Shown one piece after another: positions 18,089 through 27,012 of a DNA stretch of 64,000 nt. A program made the translations under genes and the position numbers. Location: NCBI RefSeq assembly GCF_030014915.1, contig NZ_JAGIXS010000001.1, positions 434,001 through 498,000 on the forward strand. Direction: 5' to 3'. The notes beneath the pieces were generated by a model that saw only the letters and a program-made list of their open reading frames with translations, had not been told where the DNA came from and searched no databases. Position 1 is the first letter of the stretch. Each line of letters opens with the position of its first letter. This DNA is from Pelomonas sp. V22 (lineage in GTDB: Bacteria > Pseudomonadota > Gammaproteobacteria > Burkholderiales > Burkholderiaceae_C).

Positions 18089-20530
18089 ATGCGGAACCTC
18101 CTCGACGATCTGCGCCAGGCCTTCAAGTCGCTGGCCAAGGCGCCCGGCTTCACGCTGCTGGCCCTGCTGACTCTGGGCAGCGGCCTCGGATTTGCCATCT
18201 ATTGCAGCGCCCTCTTCCTGGGCTCGGCCCGGGGCGACATCCCCTTCCCCGACGCTCACCGCCTGCTGCCGCTGGAAGCGACGCGCGACGGCGACCGCAC
18301 GCAGTCCCGCAGCATCCACTACCTGGACTACCTGGCCTATGCCGCGGGCGTGAAGAGCTTCGAGGGCCTGCATGCGCTGACGATCTCCACGGTGACGCTG
18401 AGCGATGCGCAACACCGGCCGCAAAACTTCAAGGCCGCCCAGGTGCCCGCCGCCATCTGGCCCTGGCTGGGCCAACGCGCGGTGCTCGGCCGCCTGCTGC
18501 AGGCCAGCGACGAACAAGCCGGTGCGCCCCCGGTGGCCGTGATCGGCGCCGGCGTCTGGCAGAGCTTCTTCGGCAGCGACGCCAAGATCGTGGGCAGCCA
18601 CATCAAAATCAACGGCATCGACACCGAGATCGTCGGCGTGGCGCCTGCCGAGTTGCGCTTCCCGATGAACCAGCAGGTCTGGACGCCCTTCGAGCCGCCA
18701 GCCGGCGCCGCCCGTGCGCAGGCTTACAGCATGGGCACGGCCCAGCATGTGATGGCCCTGGGCAAGCTCAGGCCCGACGCCACGCCGGCCCAGGCTCAGC
18801 TGGAGCTGAACCTCATCGCCCAGCAACTGGCCACCAGCTTCCCCAAGAGCAATGGCCGCGTCGGCGTGCGGGCGCTGAACTACAGCGCCTGGGGCTTCTC
18901 CGATGGCGACAGCATCTACCTGGCCCTCGCAGTCGCAGTAGGCCTGCTCTTGAGCCTGGTCTGCATCAACACCGGCAACCTGCTGCTGGCGCGGGCCAAC
19001 GAGCGCCGGCAAGAGGTGGCGGTGCGCGCCGCCCTGGGCGCACCGCGCGCCCGCCTGATCCAGCAGATGCTGGGCGAGGCACTGTTGCTGTCGCTGGCCG
19101 CCACCCTGATCGGCATGTTCTTCAGCGCCTGGGCACTGGAGATCACGCAGCAGCAGATCACCCGCACCGCGGGCGAGCAGATCCCGTTCTGGCTGCATTT
19201 CCGCCTCAGCCCGGAGGCCGCTGCCTATGGCCTGCTGATGAGCCTGCTGGTCACGCTGGGCGTCGGTGGCCTGCCGGCCTGGCGCGCCTCGCGGGTCGAT
19301 GTGGCAGCCGTGCTGCGCGACGGCCAACGCGGCGCCTCGGGGCGCGCCGCCGGCTATTTCAGCCGCGGCCTGGTGTGGGTGCAGATCACGCTGTCCAGCC
19401 TGCTGCTGCTGGTTTCGAGCGGCCAGAGCTACGAGGCGCAACAACGCTTGAATGCCAGTTCCGGGGCACGCATGGAAGACGTGCTCACGGCCCAGCTGGT
19501 GCCGCGCTTCCGTGTGTACCAAGACCCGGTTGCACGCGGCCAGCTGTGGGCCCGTCTGGAGACCGCGCTGCGCGAGCAGGCCGGTGGCTTCGGCGTGGGC
19601 CTGACGACCTCACTGCCCGGCGGCGGCGCGCGCTCTTGGGAGGACATGCAGCCCGAGGGCATGGTGGTGCAGGATGACCGTTACCCGGTCGTCGGGGCCT
19701 ACAGCATCAATGCCGGCTATCTCAAGACCATGGAAGTCAAGCTGCTGGCCGGCCGCGAGTTCGATGCCAACGACCGGGCCGACAGCCTCAAGGTGGCCGT
19801 GGTCAACCGCAACTTCGCTGAGCAGCACTGGCCCGGCCAGGACCCGCTGGGCAAGCGCTTTGCCATCTCGCCCGACGACAAGAAGACCGGACAAAACTGG
19901 ATCACCGTGGTCGGCGTGACGGCCCACATGACGCATGGCGTCAACAACCAGGAAGGCCGCGGCTTCCCCAATGTCTACCTGCCGCTCAGCCAGTCCGTGC
20001 CGGACCAGGTCGACATCGCCCTGGTCGGCGCACCCGACAACGCCGCCAGCCGTGAGCTGCTGATTCGTGCCGTGGCCAAGGCCGATCCGGCGCTGGCGCT
20101 GGAGCGTGTCTACAGCGCCGAGGAGCGCGAGCGCGTGGCCCAATCGGGCAATGACGTACAGGCCGCGCTGTGCCTGGTCCTGGGCCTGATGACCCTGCTG
20201 CTGGCCGTGACCGGCATCTACGGTGTGGCCAGCCGCGCCGTGACCCTGCGCACGCAGGAGATCGGCGTGCGCCGCGCCGTCGGTGCCAGCGACTCGGCCG
20301 TGCTGTGGTTGCTGCTGCGCCAGGGCCTGTGGCAGATCGGCCTGAGTCTGCCGCTGGGGCTGTTCCTCGGCTGGACCATCCTCGCCCAGATGGCCGAGAT
20401 AGGGCCCGACCTGCTGATAGGCGCGGCCCTCGTGGGGTCGCTGATAGCGGCGGTCGTGATGCTCGCCACCTGGCTGCCAGCCCGCCGCGCCATCGCGCTG
20501 ATCCCCAATGCGGCATTGCGCTATGAGTGA
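18089..20530 (+). CDS. Tandem MacB/FtsX-type ABC permease
   Basis: An 813-aa inner-membrane permease built as two MacB_PCD-FtsX halves in one chain, the arrangement of ADOP-type permeases. TM1 is near residues 18-45; a periplasmic domain follows; the first FtsX block is at about 280-410 with EVAVRAALGAPRARLIQQML; a second periplasmic domain occupies about 440-690; and the last FtsX block has TQEIGVRRAVGASDSAVL near 725 and ends LPARRAIALIPNAALRYE. MacB-like permeases use mechanotransmission to push periplasmic substrates outward, but the substrate here is unknown. The regulator gene follows directly. Confidence 0.88.
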   Translation: MRNLLDDLRQAFKSLAKAPGFTLLALLTLGSGLGFAIYCSALFLGSARGDIPFPDAHRLLPLEATRDGDRTQSRSIHYLDYLAYAAGVKSFEGLHALTISTVTLSDAQHRPQNFKAAQVPAAIWPWLGQRAVLGRLLQASDEQAGAPPVAVIGAGVWQSFFGSDAKIVGSHIKINGIDTEIVGVAPAELRFPMNQQVWTPFEPPAGAARAQAYSMGTAQHVMALGKLRPDATPAQAQLELNLIAQQLATSFPKSNGRVGVRALNYSAWGFSDGDSIYLALAVAVGLLLSLVCINTGNLLLARANERRQEVAVRAALGAPRARLIQQMLGEALLLSLAATLIGMFFSAWALEITQQQITRTAGEQIPFWLHFRLSPEAAAYGLLMSLLVTLGVGGLPAWRASRVDVAAVLRDGQRGASGRAAGYFSRGLVWVQITLSSLLLLVSSGQSYEAQQRLNASSGARMEDVLTAQLVPRFRVYQDPVARGQLWARLETALREQAGGFGVGLTTSLPGGGARSWEDMQPEGMVVQDDRYPVVGAYSINAGYLKTMEVKLLAGREFDANDRADSLKVAVVNRNFAEQHWPGQDPLGKRFAISPDDKKTGQNWITVVGVTAHMTHGVNNQEGRGFPNVYLPLSQSVPDQVDIALVGAPDNAASRELLIRAVAKADPALALERVYSAEERERVAQSGNDVQAALCLVLGLMTLLLAVTGIYGVASRAVTLRTQEIGVRRAVGASDSAVLWLLLRQGLWQIGLSLPLGLFLGWTILAQMAEIGPDLLIGAALVGSLIAAVVMLATWLPARRAIALIPNAALRYE

Positions 20531-20563
20531 GTGGAGAATGCGCGCAACTCAGAACCCGCCCGC

Positions 20564-21928
20564 ATGCCCGCCCAACCGCTGATCCTGGTCGTCGATGACG
20601 ATGCCGCCGTGCGCGCAGCCCTGCGCATCTTCCTGAGAAGCGAGGGCTACGAGGTCGAACTGGCCGACTCGCCGGCGCAGGCGCTGGCCCAGCTGTCGAC
20701 CTGCGAACCCGCCGTGTTGCTGGCCGACCTCAATTACGCCGCCGACACCACCTCGGGTGCCGAGGGCCTGGCCCTGATCAGGCAGATCAGCAGCCAGGAC
20801 CCTGGCCTGCCCATCATCGCCATGACAGCCTGGGGCACGGTAGCCCTGGCGGTCGAGGCCATGCGCCTCGGGGCCAGCGACTTCATCGAAAAACCCTGGG
20901 ACAACAACCGCCTGGCCAGCATGCTGCGCACGCTGAGCCAGCTGCGCCTGAGCCGCCAGGCCAGCCAACGGCTCGCAGCCGAAAACGCCTTGTTGAAAGC
21001 GTCGGCCTCGCCGGCGCGGCCCTGGGTCAGCGGCTCGCCGGCCATGCAGGCCCTGATGCTGCAAGTGCAGGCCGTGGCCGGCGCCGACGTGAATTTGCTG
21101 ATCACCGGCGAGAACGGCAGTGGCAAGACCCAGCTCGCGCAGGCCATCCACCAGGCCTCGGCGCGGGCGGCCGGCCCGTTCATCAGCATCAACATGGGCG
21201 CGATCCCGGACAGCCTGTTCGAGAGCGAGATGTTCGGCCATGAGCGCGGCGCCTTCACCGATGCGCGCCAGGCCCGCATCGGCCGCTTCGAGCTGGCCGA
21301 TGGCGGCACGCTCTTCCTCGACGAGGTGGGCAACATCCCGCTCAACCAGCAGGCCAAGCTCTTGCAGGTGCTCGAGAGCGGACAGTTCGAGCGCCTGGGC
21401 GCGGCCAAGGCCCGCCGCGCCGACGTGCGCCTGATCGCGGCCAGCAATGCCGACCTCACGCAGATGGTCGAGCAAGGCCTGTTCCGCCGCGATCTCTTGT
21501 ACCGCCTGAACAGCGTGCAACTGCACCTGCCACCGCTGCGCGAGCGCGGCGAGGACATCCAGGCCTTGGCCGACCTCTACCTGGCCCGCTTCGCCGAGCG
21601 CTACCGGCGGCCGCTGCGCGCCTGGTCCGACGAGGCGCGCCGCGCGCTGGCCCTGCACCGCTGGCCGGGCAATGTGCGCGAGCTGGCGCATTGCATGGAG
21701 CGGGTGAGCCTGCTGGCCAGCGGCGAGCAGATCACGGCGGCCGACCTCGGCCTCGCGCCGCAGGCCTCGTCCTCGTTCGACCCCGAGGCGATGACGCTGG
21801 ACGAAGCCGAGAAGCTGCTGATCGCCACCGCGCTGCGGCGCTCCGGCGGCAATGCGCTGCAGGCCGCGCAGGCACTGGGGCTCAGCCGCTCGGCCTTCTA
21901 CCGCCGGCTCGAGAAGCACGGCCTGTGA
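20564..21928 (+). CDS. NtrC-family sigma-54-dependent response regulator
   Basis: A 454-aa bacterial enhancer-binding protein. The receiver domain starts ILVVDDDAAVR and contains the phospho-acceptor Asp in VLLADLNYA. The AAA+ domain has Walker A GENGSGKTQLA, a sigma-54-contact loop reading GAFTDA (21248-21265) instead of canonical GAFTGA, Walker B GGTLFLDEVGN and Arg-finger region LFRRDLLYRLN. A Fis-type helix-turn-helix closes the protein (ALQAAQALGLSRSAFYRRLEKHGL, shown as AAQALGLSRSAFYRRLE). A GTG at 20531, directly after the permease stop, is an alternative start. It probably activates its own operon from the -24/-12 promoter at 16019. Confidence 0.9.
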   Translation: MPAQPLILVVDDDAAVRAALRIFLRSEGYEVELADSPAQALAQLSTCEPAVLLADLNYAADTTSGAEGLALIRQISSQDPGLPIIAMTAWGTVALAVEAMRLGASDFIEKPWDNNRLASMLRTLSQLRLSRQASQRLAAENALLKASASPARPWVSGSPAMQALMLQVQAVAGADVNLLITGENGSGKTQLAQAIHQASARAAGPFISINMGAIPDSLFESEMFGHERGAFTDARQARIGRFELADGGTLFLDEVGNIPLNQQAKLLQVLESGQFERLGAAKARRADVRLIAASNADLTQMVEQGLFRRDLLYRLNSVQLHLPPLRERGEDIQALADLYLARFAERYRRPLRAWSDEARRALALHRWPGNVRELAHCMERVSLLASGEQITAADLGLAPQASSSFDPEAMTLDEAEKLLIATALRRSGGNALQAAQALGLSRSAFYRRLEKHGL

Positions 21929-23250
21929 GCAACACCCCGCGCTCGCGCCTGGGCTTCAAGAACCAGCTGTTCGCGCTGGCGCTGCTGGGCGGCGCGCCGG
22001 CCTGGGTGGCCCTTCTGGTGCTGGTGTGGCCCCTGCCCTGGCTGATCTATCCCAAGCTGCTGCTGCTCGCCGGCAGCGCTGCCATCTGGCTGGGCGCGGC
22101 CTGGGCGCTGCGCACGCGCGCCGAGTTCCAGCTGCAGACCATAGGCAATGTGGTCGAAGGCATGGCCATCGGCGACTACAGCCTGCGCCTGCGGCGCGCC
22201 AGCAAGCAGGACGAACTCGGCGAGCAGATCAACCGCCTGGCCGAGGTGCTGCACCGCGAGCGCCTGCGCTCCGAGCAAGCGCTGCGGCTCGTCGACAGCG
22301 TGGTCGACAGCATCGACGTGGCGATCTGCGTGTTCGACCCCGCGCAGCGCCTTTTGCTTGCCAACCCGACCGCGCTCGCGCTCCTTCAGCAACCGCGCGA
22401 GGCCGTGCTCGGCCGCAGCGCCGAATCGCTGGGCCTCGCCTCGCTGCTGGAGGCCGATGTGGAGCGCTTGCATGAGCATGTCTTCCCCGGTGCGGCGGGC
22501 CTGTGGCGGCTGAGGCGTCAGACTTACCAGGTCGAGGGCCAGGAGCAGCAGTTGCTCTTCATCACCGACCTGAAGCAGGTGCTGCGCAACGAGGAGCTGC
22601 AGGCCTGGCGGCGGCTGCTTCGGGTGCTGAGCCATGAGGTCAACAACTCGCTCGGGCCTATCGCCAGCCTGAGCGCCACCTTGCGCAAGCAGCTCGGGGC
22701 CGACGGCGGCAAGCTGAACCAGGACCTGAACCAGGACTTGGACGAAGGCCTGGCCATCATGCAGGAGCGCTCGCAGCACCTGGCCGAGTTCGTGCGCCGC
22801 TATGCCGCCCTCGCGCGCCTGCCGGAGCCGCGCAAGCGCGTGTTCGACCTGGCGGAACTGGTGCAGCGCCTGCCGGCCATGCTGCCCGAGGCCAAACTGC
22901 AACTGCAGTTCCAGGCCCCCGGTCCCCTGCCCTTCTACGGCGACCCGGCGCAGATCGAGCAGCTCCTGATCAATCTCTTGAAGAACGGCGTCGAGGCCGG
23001 CGGCGCGCCGCTGTTGCTGCAATGCCAGCCCGAGCCGCTGCAGCTCTGCCTGCTGGATCAGGGCTCGGGCATCGCCAACCCGGCCAATCTCTTCGTGCCC
23101 TTCTACAGCACCAAGCCCGAGGGCACGGGCATAGGCCTCGTGCTGTGCCGCCAGATCGCCGAGGCCCATGGCGGCGCGCTGAGCCTCTCGCCGCGCGAGG
23201 ACGGGCCCGGCTGCAAAGCCGTGCTGCGCTTCGCGGCATCGCGGGTATGA
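21925..23250 (+). CDS. NtrY-like sensor histidine kinase
   Basis: A 441-aa kinase, partner of the preceding regulator; its GTG start overlaps that gene's TGA (GTGA). Two membrane helices at about residues 14-35 and 40-60 are separated by only a few residues, so there is no periplasmic sensor domain. A HAMP-like segment (GDYSLRLRRASKQDELGEQ) and a PAS domain (about 125-230) follow. The phospho-acceptor His is in LSHEVNNSLGPI, with the N box LLINLLKNGVEA, G1 DQGSGI and the F/G2 region PFYSTKPEGTGIGL. It likely senses a membrane or cytoplasmic signal. Confidence 0.9.
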   Translation: MSNTPRSRLGFKNQLFALALLGGAPAWVALLVLVWPLPWLIYPKLLLLAGSAAIWLGAAWALRTRAEFQLQTIGNVVEGMAIGDYSLRLRRASKQDELGEQINRLAEVLHRERLRSEQALRLVDSVVDSIDVAICVFDPAQRLLLANPTALALLQQPREAVLGRSAESLGLASLLEADVERLHEHVFPGAAGLWRLRRQTYQVEGQEQQLLFITDLKQVLRNEELQAWRRLLRVLSHEVNNSLGPIASLSATLRKQLGADGGKLNQDLNQDLDEGLAIMQERSQHLAEFVRRYAALARLPEPRKRVFDLAELVQRLPAMLPEAKLQLQFQAPGPLPFYGDPAQIEQLLINLLKNGVEAGGAPLLLQCQPEPLQLCLLDQGSGIANPANLFVPFYSTKPEGTGIGLVLCRQIAEAHGGALSLSPREDGPGCKAVLRFAASRV

Positions 23251-23262
23251 AACAATCCGGCG

Positions 23263-23787
23263 ATGCAAATTTCCGCCCCCTGCGTGGTCTCCCTGAGCTG
23301 GAGACTCGAAGACGCCCAAGGCCAGTTGATCGACGAACTGGCCGAGCCGCTTGAGTTTTTCTACGGCGGCCAGGACCTGTTCACCAAGGTCGAGGAAGCC
23401 ATTGACGGCCAGGAGGCCGGCTTCGAAGCCAGCGTGGCCCTGGAGCCCGAAGACGCTTTCGGCGACTACGACTCCGGCCTCGTCTGCTTTGAATCACGCA
23501 CGCTGATGCCCGAGAACGTGGCTGTTGGCATGCAGTTCGAAGGCATGCCCGAAGGCGCTGCCACCGAGAACATGCCGCCGGACGCGATCTACACCGTCAC
23601 CGAGGTCTACCCCGAGCATGTCGTGCTGGACGGCAACCACCCGCTCGCCGGCATCGGCCTGCGCATGTACCTGAAGGTGCGCGACGTGCGCGAAGCGACG
23701 GAAGAGGAACTGGAAGCCGGCTCCATCGGCGAGCCGGTGTTCAGTCTTGTGACGAACGGCGCGCCTCCCGACGAGCCCTTGCACTGA
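23263..23787 (+). CDS. slyD: FKBP-type peptidyl-prolyl isomerase, SlyD-like
   Basis: A 174-aa prolyl isomerase and chaperone. The FKBP part begins VVSLSWRLEDAQGQLIDE and EFFYGGQDLF, interrupted by the insert-in-flap chaperone domain (about 70-130) as in SlyD, with LEPEDAFGDYD the typical flap-adjacent segment. The His/Cys-rich metal-binding tail of E. coli SlyD is missing; the C-terminus ends GAPPDEPLH. Convergent with dut: the two stops are adjacent. Confidence 0.85.
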   Translation: MQISAPCVVSLSWRLEDAQGQLIDELAEPLEFFYGGQDLFTKVEEAIDGQEAGFEASVALEPEDAFGDYDSGLVCFESRTLMPENVAVGMQFEGMPEGAATENMPPDAIYTVTEVYPEHVVLDGNHPLAGIGLRMYLKVRDVREATEEELEAGSIGEPVFSLVTNGAPPDEPLH

Positions 23788-24237
23788 TCAGGTTTTTCCG
23801 GTCGAGCCGAAGCCACCTTCTCCCCGGTGGCTGGCATCGAATTCATCGACCCGCTTGAACGTGGCCTGCACCACCGGCACCAGCACCAGCTGGGCGATGC
23901 GCTCCATGGGGTTGATCACAAAAGCCGTCTGGCCGCGGTTCCAGCAGCTGACCATCAGCTGGCCCTGGTAGTCGCTGTCGATCAGGCCGACCAGATTGCC
24001 GAGCACGATGCCATGCTTGTGGCCCAGGCCCGAGCGCGGCAGGATGATCGCGGCCAGGCCCGGATCGGCGATGTGAATCGCGAGGCCCGTCGGGATCAGC
24101 GTGGTCTGGCCGGGCTCCAACGTGATCGCCTCATCGAGGCAGGCACGCAGATCGAGGCCGGCGCTGCCGGGGGTTGCGTAGGCGGGCAGCTGCTCGGCCA
24201 TGCGGGCATCGAGCACTTTCAGGTCAACAGTGGTCAT
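23788..24237 (-). CDS. dut: dUTP diphosphatase
   Basis: The 149-aa trimeric dUTPase that hydrolyses dUTP to dUMP and keeps uracil out of DNA. All five family motifs are visible: [10 protein letters not shown] (motif 1), [14 protein letters not shown] (2), [11 protein letters not shown] (3, with the catalytic Asp), RIAQLVLVP (4) and the flexible C-terminal GEGGFGSTG (5). Its ATG overlaps the coaBC TGA (ATGA), an arrangement (coaBC-dut) found in many proteobacteria. Confidence 0.96.
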   Translation of the reverse strand: MTTVDLKVLDARMAEQLPAYATPGSAGLDLRACLDEAITLEPGQTTLIPTGLAIHIADPGLAAIILPRSGLGHKHGIVLGNLVGLIDSDYQGQLMVSCWNRGQTAFVINPMERIAQLVLVPVVQATFKRVDEFDASHRGEGGFGSTGKT

Positions 24238-25448
24238 CGTGGGAGTCGCGCGGCGATCTCGCGAATCAGTTCGCGCGCCAGGCTCAGTTTGTCGTTGTGG
24301 GGAATCTCGCGGCTGCCTGCTGCATCGATCAGCAGCAAGGCGTTGTCATCGCGGCCGAAGGTGGCCGGGCCGAGGTTGCCGACGATCAGCGGGATGTTCT
24401 TGCGCAGGCGCTTCTCGCTGGCGTGCTTCAGCAGGTCCTGGCTTTCGGCGGCGAAGCCGACGCAGTAGGGTCGATCTTTCAGGGCGGCGACCGAGGCCAG
24501 GATGTCGGCGTTCTCGGCCATCGCAATGCTGGGCGCCGTGCCGGAACCATCCTTCTTGATCTTGTGCTCGCTGCTGGCCGCTGGGCGCCAATCAGCCACG
24601 GCCGCTGTGGCTATGAACACATCGTGGCGCGGGGCGCTTGGCAGCACGGCATCGAACATCTGCTGAGCCGTCTGCACGTCGATGCGGCGCACGCCACGCG
24701 GCGTGGGCAGATGCACCGGGCCGGCCACCAGGGTGACCTCGGCGCCCGCTTCACGCGCGGCACGGGCGATGGCAAAGCCCATCTTGCCGCTGGACAAATT
24801 GGTGATGCCGCGCACCGGGTCTATGGGTTCGAAGGTCGGGCCTGCCGTGATCAAGAGCTTCTTGCCGGCCAGCAGCTTGGGCTGCAGGAAGGCGATCACC
24901 TCGTCCAGCAGTTCGGCCGCTTCGAGCATGCGGCCATCGCCGATCTCGCCGCAGGCCTGGTCGCCATTGCCGGGGCCGAGCAGCGTGGCACCGTCGGCCG
25001 CGATCTGCGCCACATTGCGCTGCGTCGCCGGGTGCGACCACATCTCGCGGTTCATGGCTGGAGCGACCAGCAGCGGGCAGCGTTCCATCGGGCGCGCCAG
25101 CGCGGTGAGGCTCAGCAACTCGTCTGCCCGGCCCTGGGCCAGCTTGGCGATGAAGTCGGCGCTGGCCGGGGCCACCAGCATCAGGTCGGCCTCGCGGCTC
25201 AGATTGATGTGGGCCATGTTGTTGGGCTCGCGGGCGTCCCACTGGCTGGTCAGCACCGGCCCGTTGGACAAAGCCTGCATGGTCACGGCAGTAATGAACT
25301 GCTCGGCTGCCTCAGTCATCACGACCTGGACGGTGGCGCCGGCCTTGCTCAGCAGGCGCACCAGCTCGGCAGACTTGTAGCAGGCGATGCCGCCGGAGAG
25401 GCCGAGCAGGACATGCCTGCCTTGGAGTGGTAGCTGTGCATCCGACAT
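24234..25448 (-). CDS. coaBC: Bifunctional phosphopantothenoylcysteine decarboxylase / phosphopantothenate-cysteine ligase
   Basis: A 404-aa bifunctional enzyme for two steps of coenzyme A synthesis. The N-terminal flavin CoaC domain shows [18 protein letters not shown], the PAMNREMW motif and the [10 protein letters not shown] active-site flap with its Cys. The C-terminal CoaB ligase has [17 protein letters not shown] and [10 protein letters not shown], followed by GFAAES and the Lys-rich NDKLSLA region. Length and domain order are standard. The start ATG is at 25446-25448, divergent from the DUF1275 gene. Confidence 0.96.
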   Translation of the reverse strand: MSDAQLPLQGRHVLLGLSGGIACYKSAELVRLLSKAGATVQVVMTEAAEQFITAVTMQALSNGPVLTSQWDAREPNNMAHINLSREADLMLVAPASADFIAKLAQGRADELLSLTALARPMERCPLLVAPAMNREMWSHPATQRNVAQIAADGATLLGPGNGDQACGEIGDGRMLEAAELLDEVIAFLQPKLLAGKKLLITAGPTFEPIDPVRGITNLSSGKMGFAIARAAREAGAEVTLVAGPVHLPTPRGVRRIDVQTAQQMFDAVLPSAPRHDVFIATAAVADWRPAASSEHKIKKDGSGTAPSIAMAENADILASVAALKDRPYCVGFAAESQDLLKHASEKRLRKNIPLIVGNLGPATFGRDDNALLLIDAAGSREIPHNDKLSLARELIREIAARLPR

Positions 25449-25527
25449 GGGTGCGCACTCTAGCAGGCCCGGCCAAAGCGGCTATGGTTGAGCCCCTCCC
25501 CGCTACCCTGTCGCGCTGCCGCCTCCC

Positions 25528-26265
25528 ATGCCCGTCGACTACCTCGCCGAACTCGCCTCGCCGGTGCGCACTGCGCGGGCGAACCTGCACCTCGGAGCCG
25601 GCCTGGCCTTCGTGGCCGGCGCGCTGAACGCCGGTGGCTTCCTGGCCGTGGGCCAGTACACCTCGCACATGACGGGCATGGTCTCGATGGCCGCCGACAG
25701 CCTGGCGCTGGCCCAAATCTCGGCGGCACTCGGCGCCCTGCTGGCCGTGCTGAGCTTCGTGACAGGCGCGTCGACTTGCGCCCTGCTGGTGAACTTCAGC
25801 CGCCGCCACCGGCCGGCCTGGGCCTTTGTGCCGACGCTGGTGCTCGAGGCCCTGCTGCTGCTGGCCTTCGGCCTGATCGGCAGCCAGTTGCTGCCGCACC
25901 AGATCGAGCGGGTTTCCCTGACCGCGCTGCTGCTGTGCTTCGTGATGGGGCTGCAGAACGCCCTGATCACCAAGATTTCGAATGCGGAAATCCGCACCAC
26001 GCATGTGACGGGACTGCTGACCGACCTGGGCCTTGAACTTGGCAAACTGGCCTACTGGAACCGGGGCGGGTCTCAGCCCAAGGTGCTCGCCAACCGCCGC
26101 CGATTGCGAATTCATGCCAGCCTGGTGCTGGCCTTCTTCGTCGGCGGCCTGTTTGGGGCGCTGGGGTTCAAGCAACTGGGTTTCATTGCGACCCTGCCGC
26201 TGGCCGTGGGCCTGGTGATCCTGGCCGCTGCCAGCCTGGTCAAGGCGCCGCAGGGCGACGCTTGA
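25528..26265 (+). CDS. YoaK/DUF1275-family membrane protein
   Basis: A 245-aa integral membrane protein with about six hydrophobic helices. [26 protein letters not shown] is the DUF1275 signature (shown in part: [20 protein letters not shown]), and [28 protein letters not shown] contains the paired GLQNA and TTHVTG motifs. The two similar halves (TSHMTG and TTHVTG) suggest an internal duplication. Function of the family is not established. Its 3' end overlaps the convergent trmB by 26 bp. Confidence 0.85.
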   Translation: MPVDYLAELASPVRTARANLHLGAGLAFVAGALNAGGFLAVGQYTSHMTGMVSMAADSLALAQISAALGALLAVLSFVTGASTCALLVNFSRRHRPAWAFVPTLVLEALLLLAFGLIGSQLLPHQIERVSLTALLLCFVMGLQNALITKISNAEIRTTHVTGLLTDLGLELGKLAYWNRGGSQPKVLANRRRLRIHASLVLAFFVGGLFGALGFKQLGFIATLPLAVGLVILAAASLVKAPQGDA

Positions 26266-26980
26266 ACACCAGGTCCCAGACACCGTGGCCCAGCTTGATG
26301 CCGCGGTTCTCGAACTTGGTCAGCGGGCGGTAGGCCGGCTTCTCGGCATAGCCGTCGGCCGTGTTCTGCAAGGCCGGTTCTGCACTCAGCACTTCGAGCA
26401 TCTGCTGGGCATAGGGCTCCCAGTCGGTGGCGCAATGCAGGTAGCCGCCCGGGGCCAGGTAGTTGACCAGCTTGGCCACGAAGGGCGCCTGGATCAGGCG
26501 GCGCTTGTTGTGGCGCTTCTTGTGCCAGGGGTCGGGGAAGAAGATGTGCATGCCGGCCAGCGAGCCGGGCGCGATCATGTGCTCCAGCACCTCGACGGCA
26601 TCGTGCTGGAAGATGCGGATGTTCTTCAGATCCTGTTCGCCGATCAGCTTCAAGAGCGCACCGACGCCGGGCTCGTGCACCTCACAGCCGATGAAGTCGA
26701 TCTCGGGCAAGGTTGTGGCGATCTGTGCCGTGGCGGCACCCATGCCGAAGCCGATCTCGAACACCACCGGTGCTGTGCGGCCGAAGGCCTCGGCCGGCTT
26801 CAGCCGCTCCTGCTTGAACGGCAGCACAAAGCGCGGGCCCAGCTCGGCCAACGCCTTGACCTGGCCCGTGCCCATGCGACCCGGCCGCACGACGAAGCTC
26901 TTGATCGGGCGGTGCTTGGAGGTGTCAGTCGCCTCCGGCTGGACGGGAGGGACGGGCTGATCGGACGGGTCGGCAGGCAT
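26240..26980 (-). CDS. trmB: tRNA (guanine-N7-)-methyltransferase
   Basis: TrmB makes m7G46 in tRNA. The 246-aa protein has the SAM site [15 protein letters not shown], the [13 protein letters not shown] strand, and the family signature [17 protein letters not shown] with catalytic Asp and basic residues, ending with a TKFENRG segment. The N-terminal about 25 residues (Pro-rich) are a lineage extension. It is 32 bp downstream of deoA and could be co-transcribed with the nucleoside operon. Convergent overlap of 26 bp with the DUF1275 gene. Confidence 0.95.
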   Translation of the reverse strand: MPADPSDQPVPPVQPEATDTSKHRPIKSFVVRPGRMGTGQVKALAELGPRFVLPFKQERLKPAEAFGRTAPVVFEIGFGMGAATAQIATTLPEIDFIGCEVHEPGVGALLKLIGEQDLKNIRIFQHDAVEVLEHMIAPGSLAGMHIFFPDPWHKKRHNKRRLIQAPFVAKLVNYLAPGGYLHCATDWEPYAQQMLEVLSAEPALQNTADGYAEKPAYRPLTKFENRGIKLGHGVWDLVFKRRPAAP

Positions 26981-27012
26981 GGGAACTCGGAATCAAGAAC
27001 AGGGCCGGCAGT

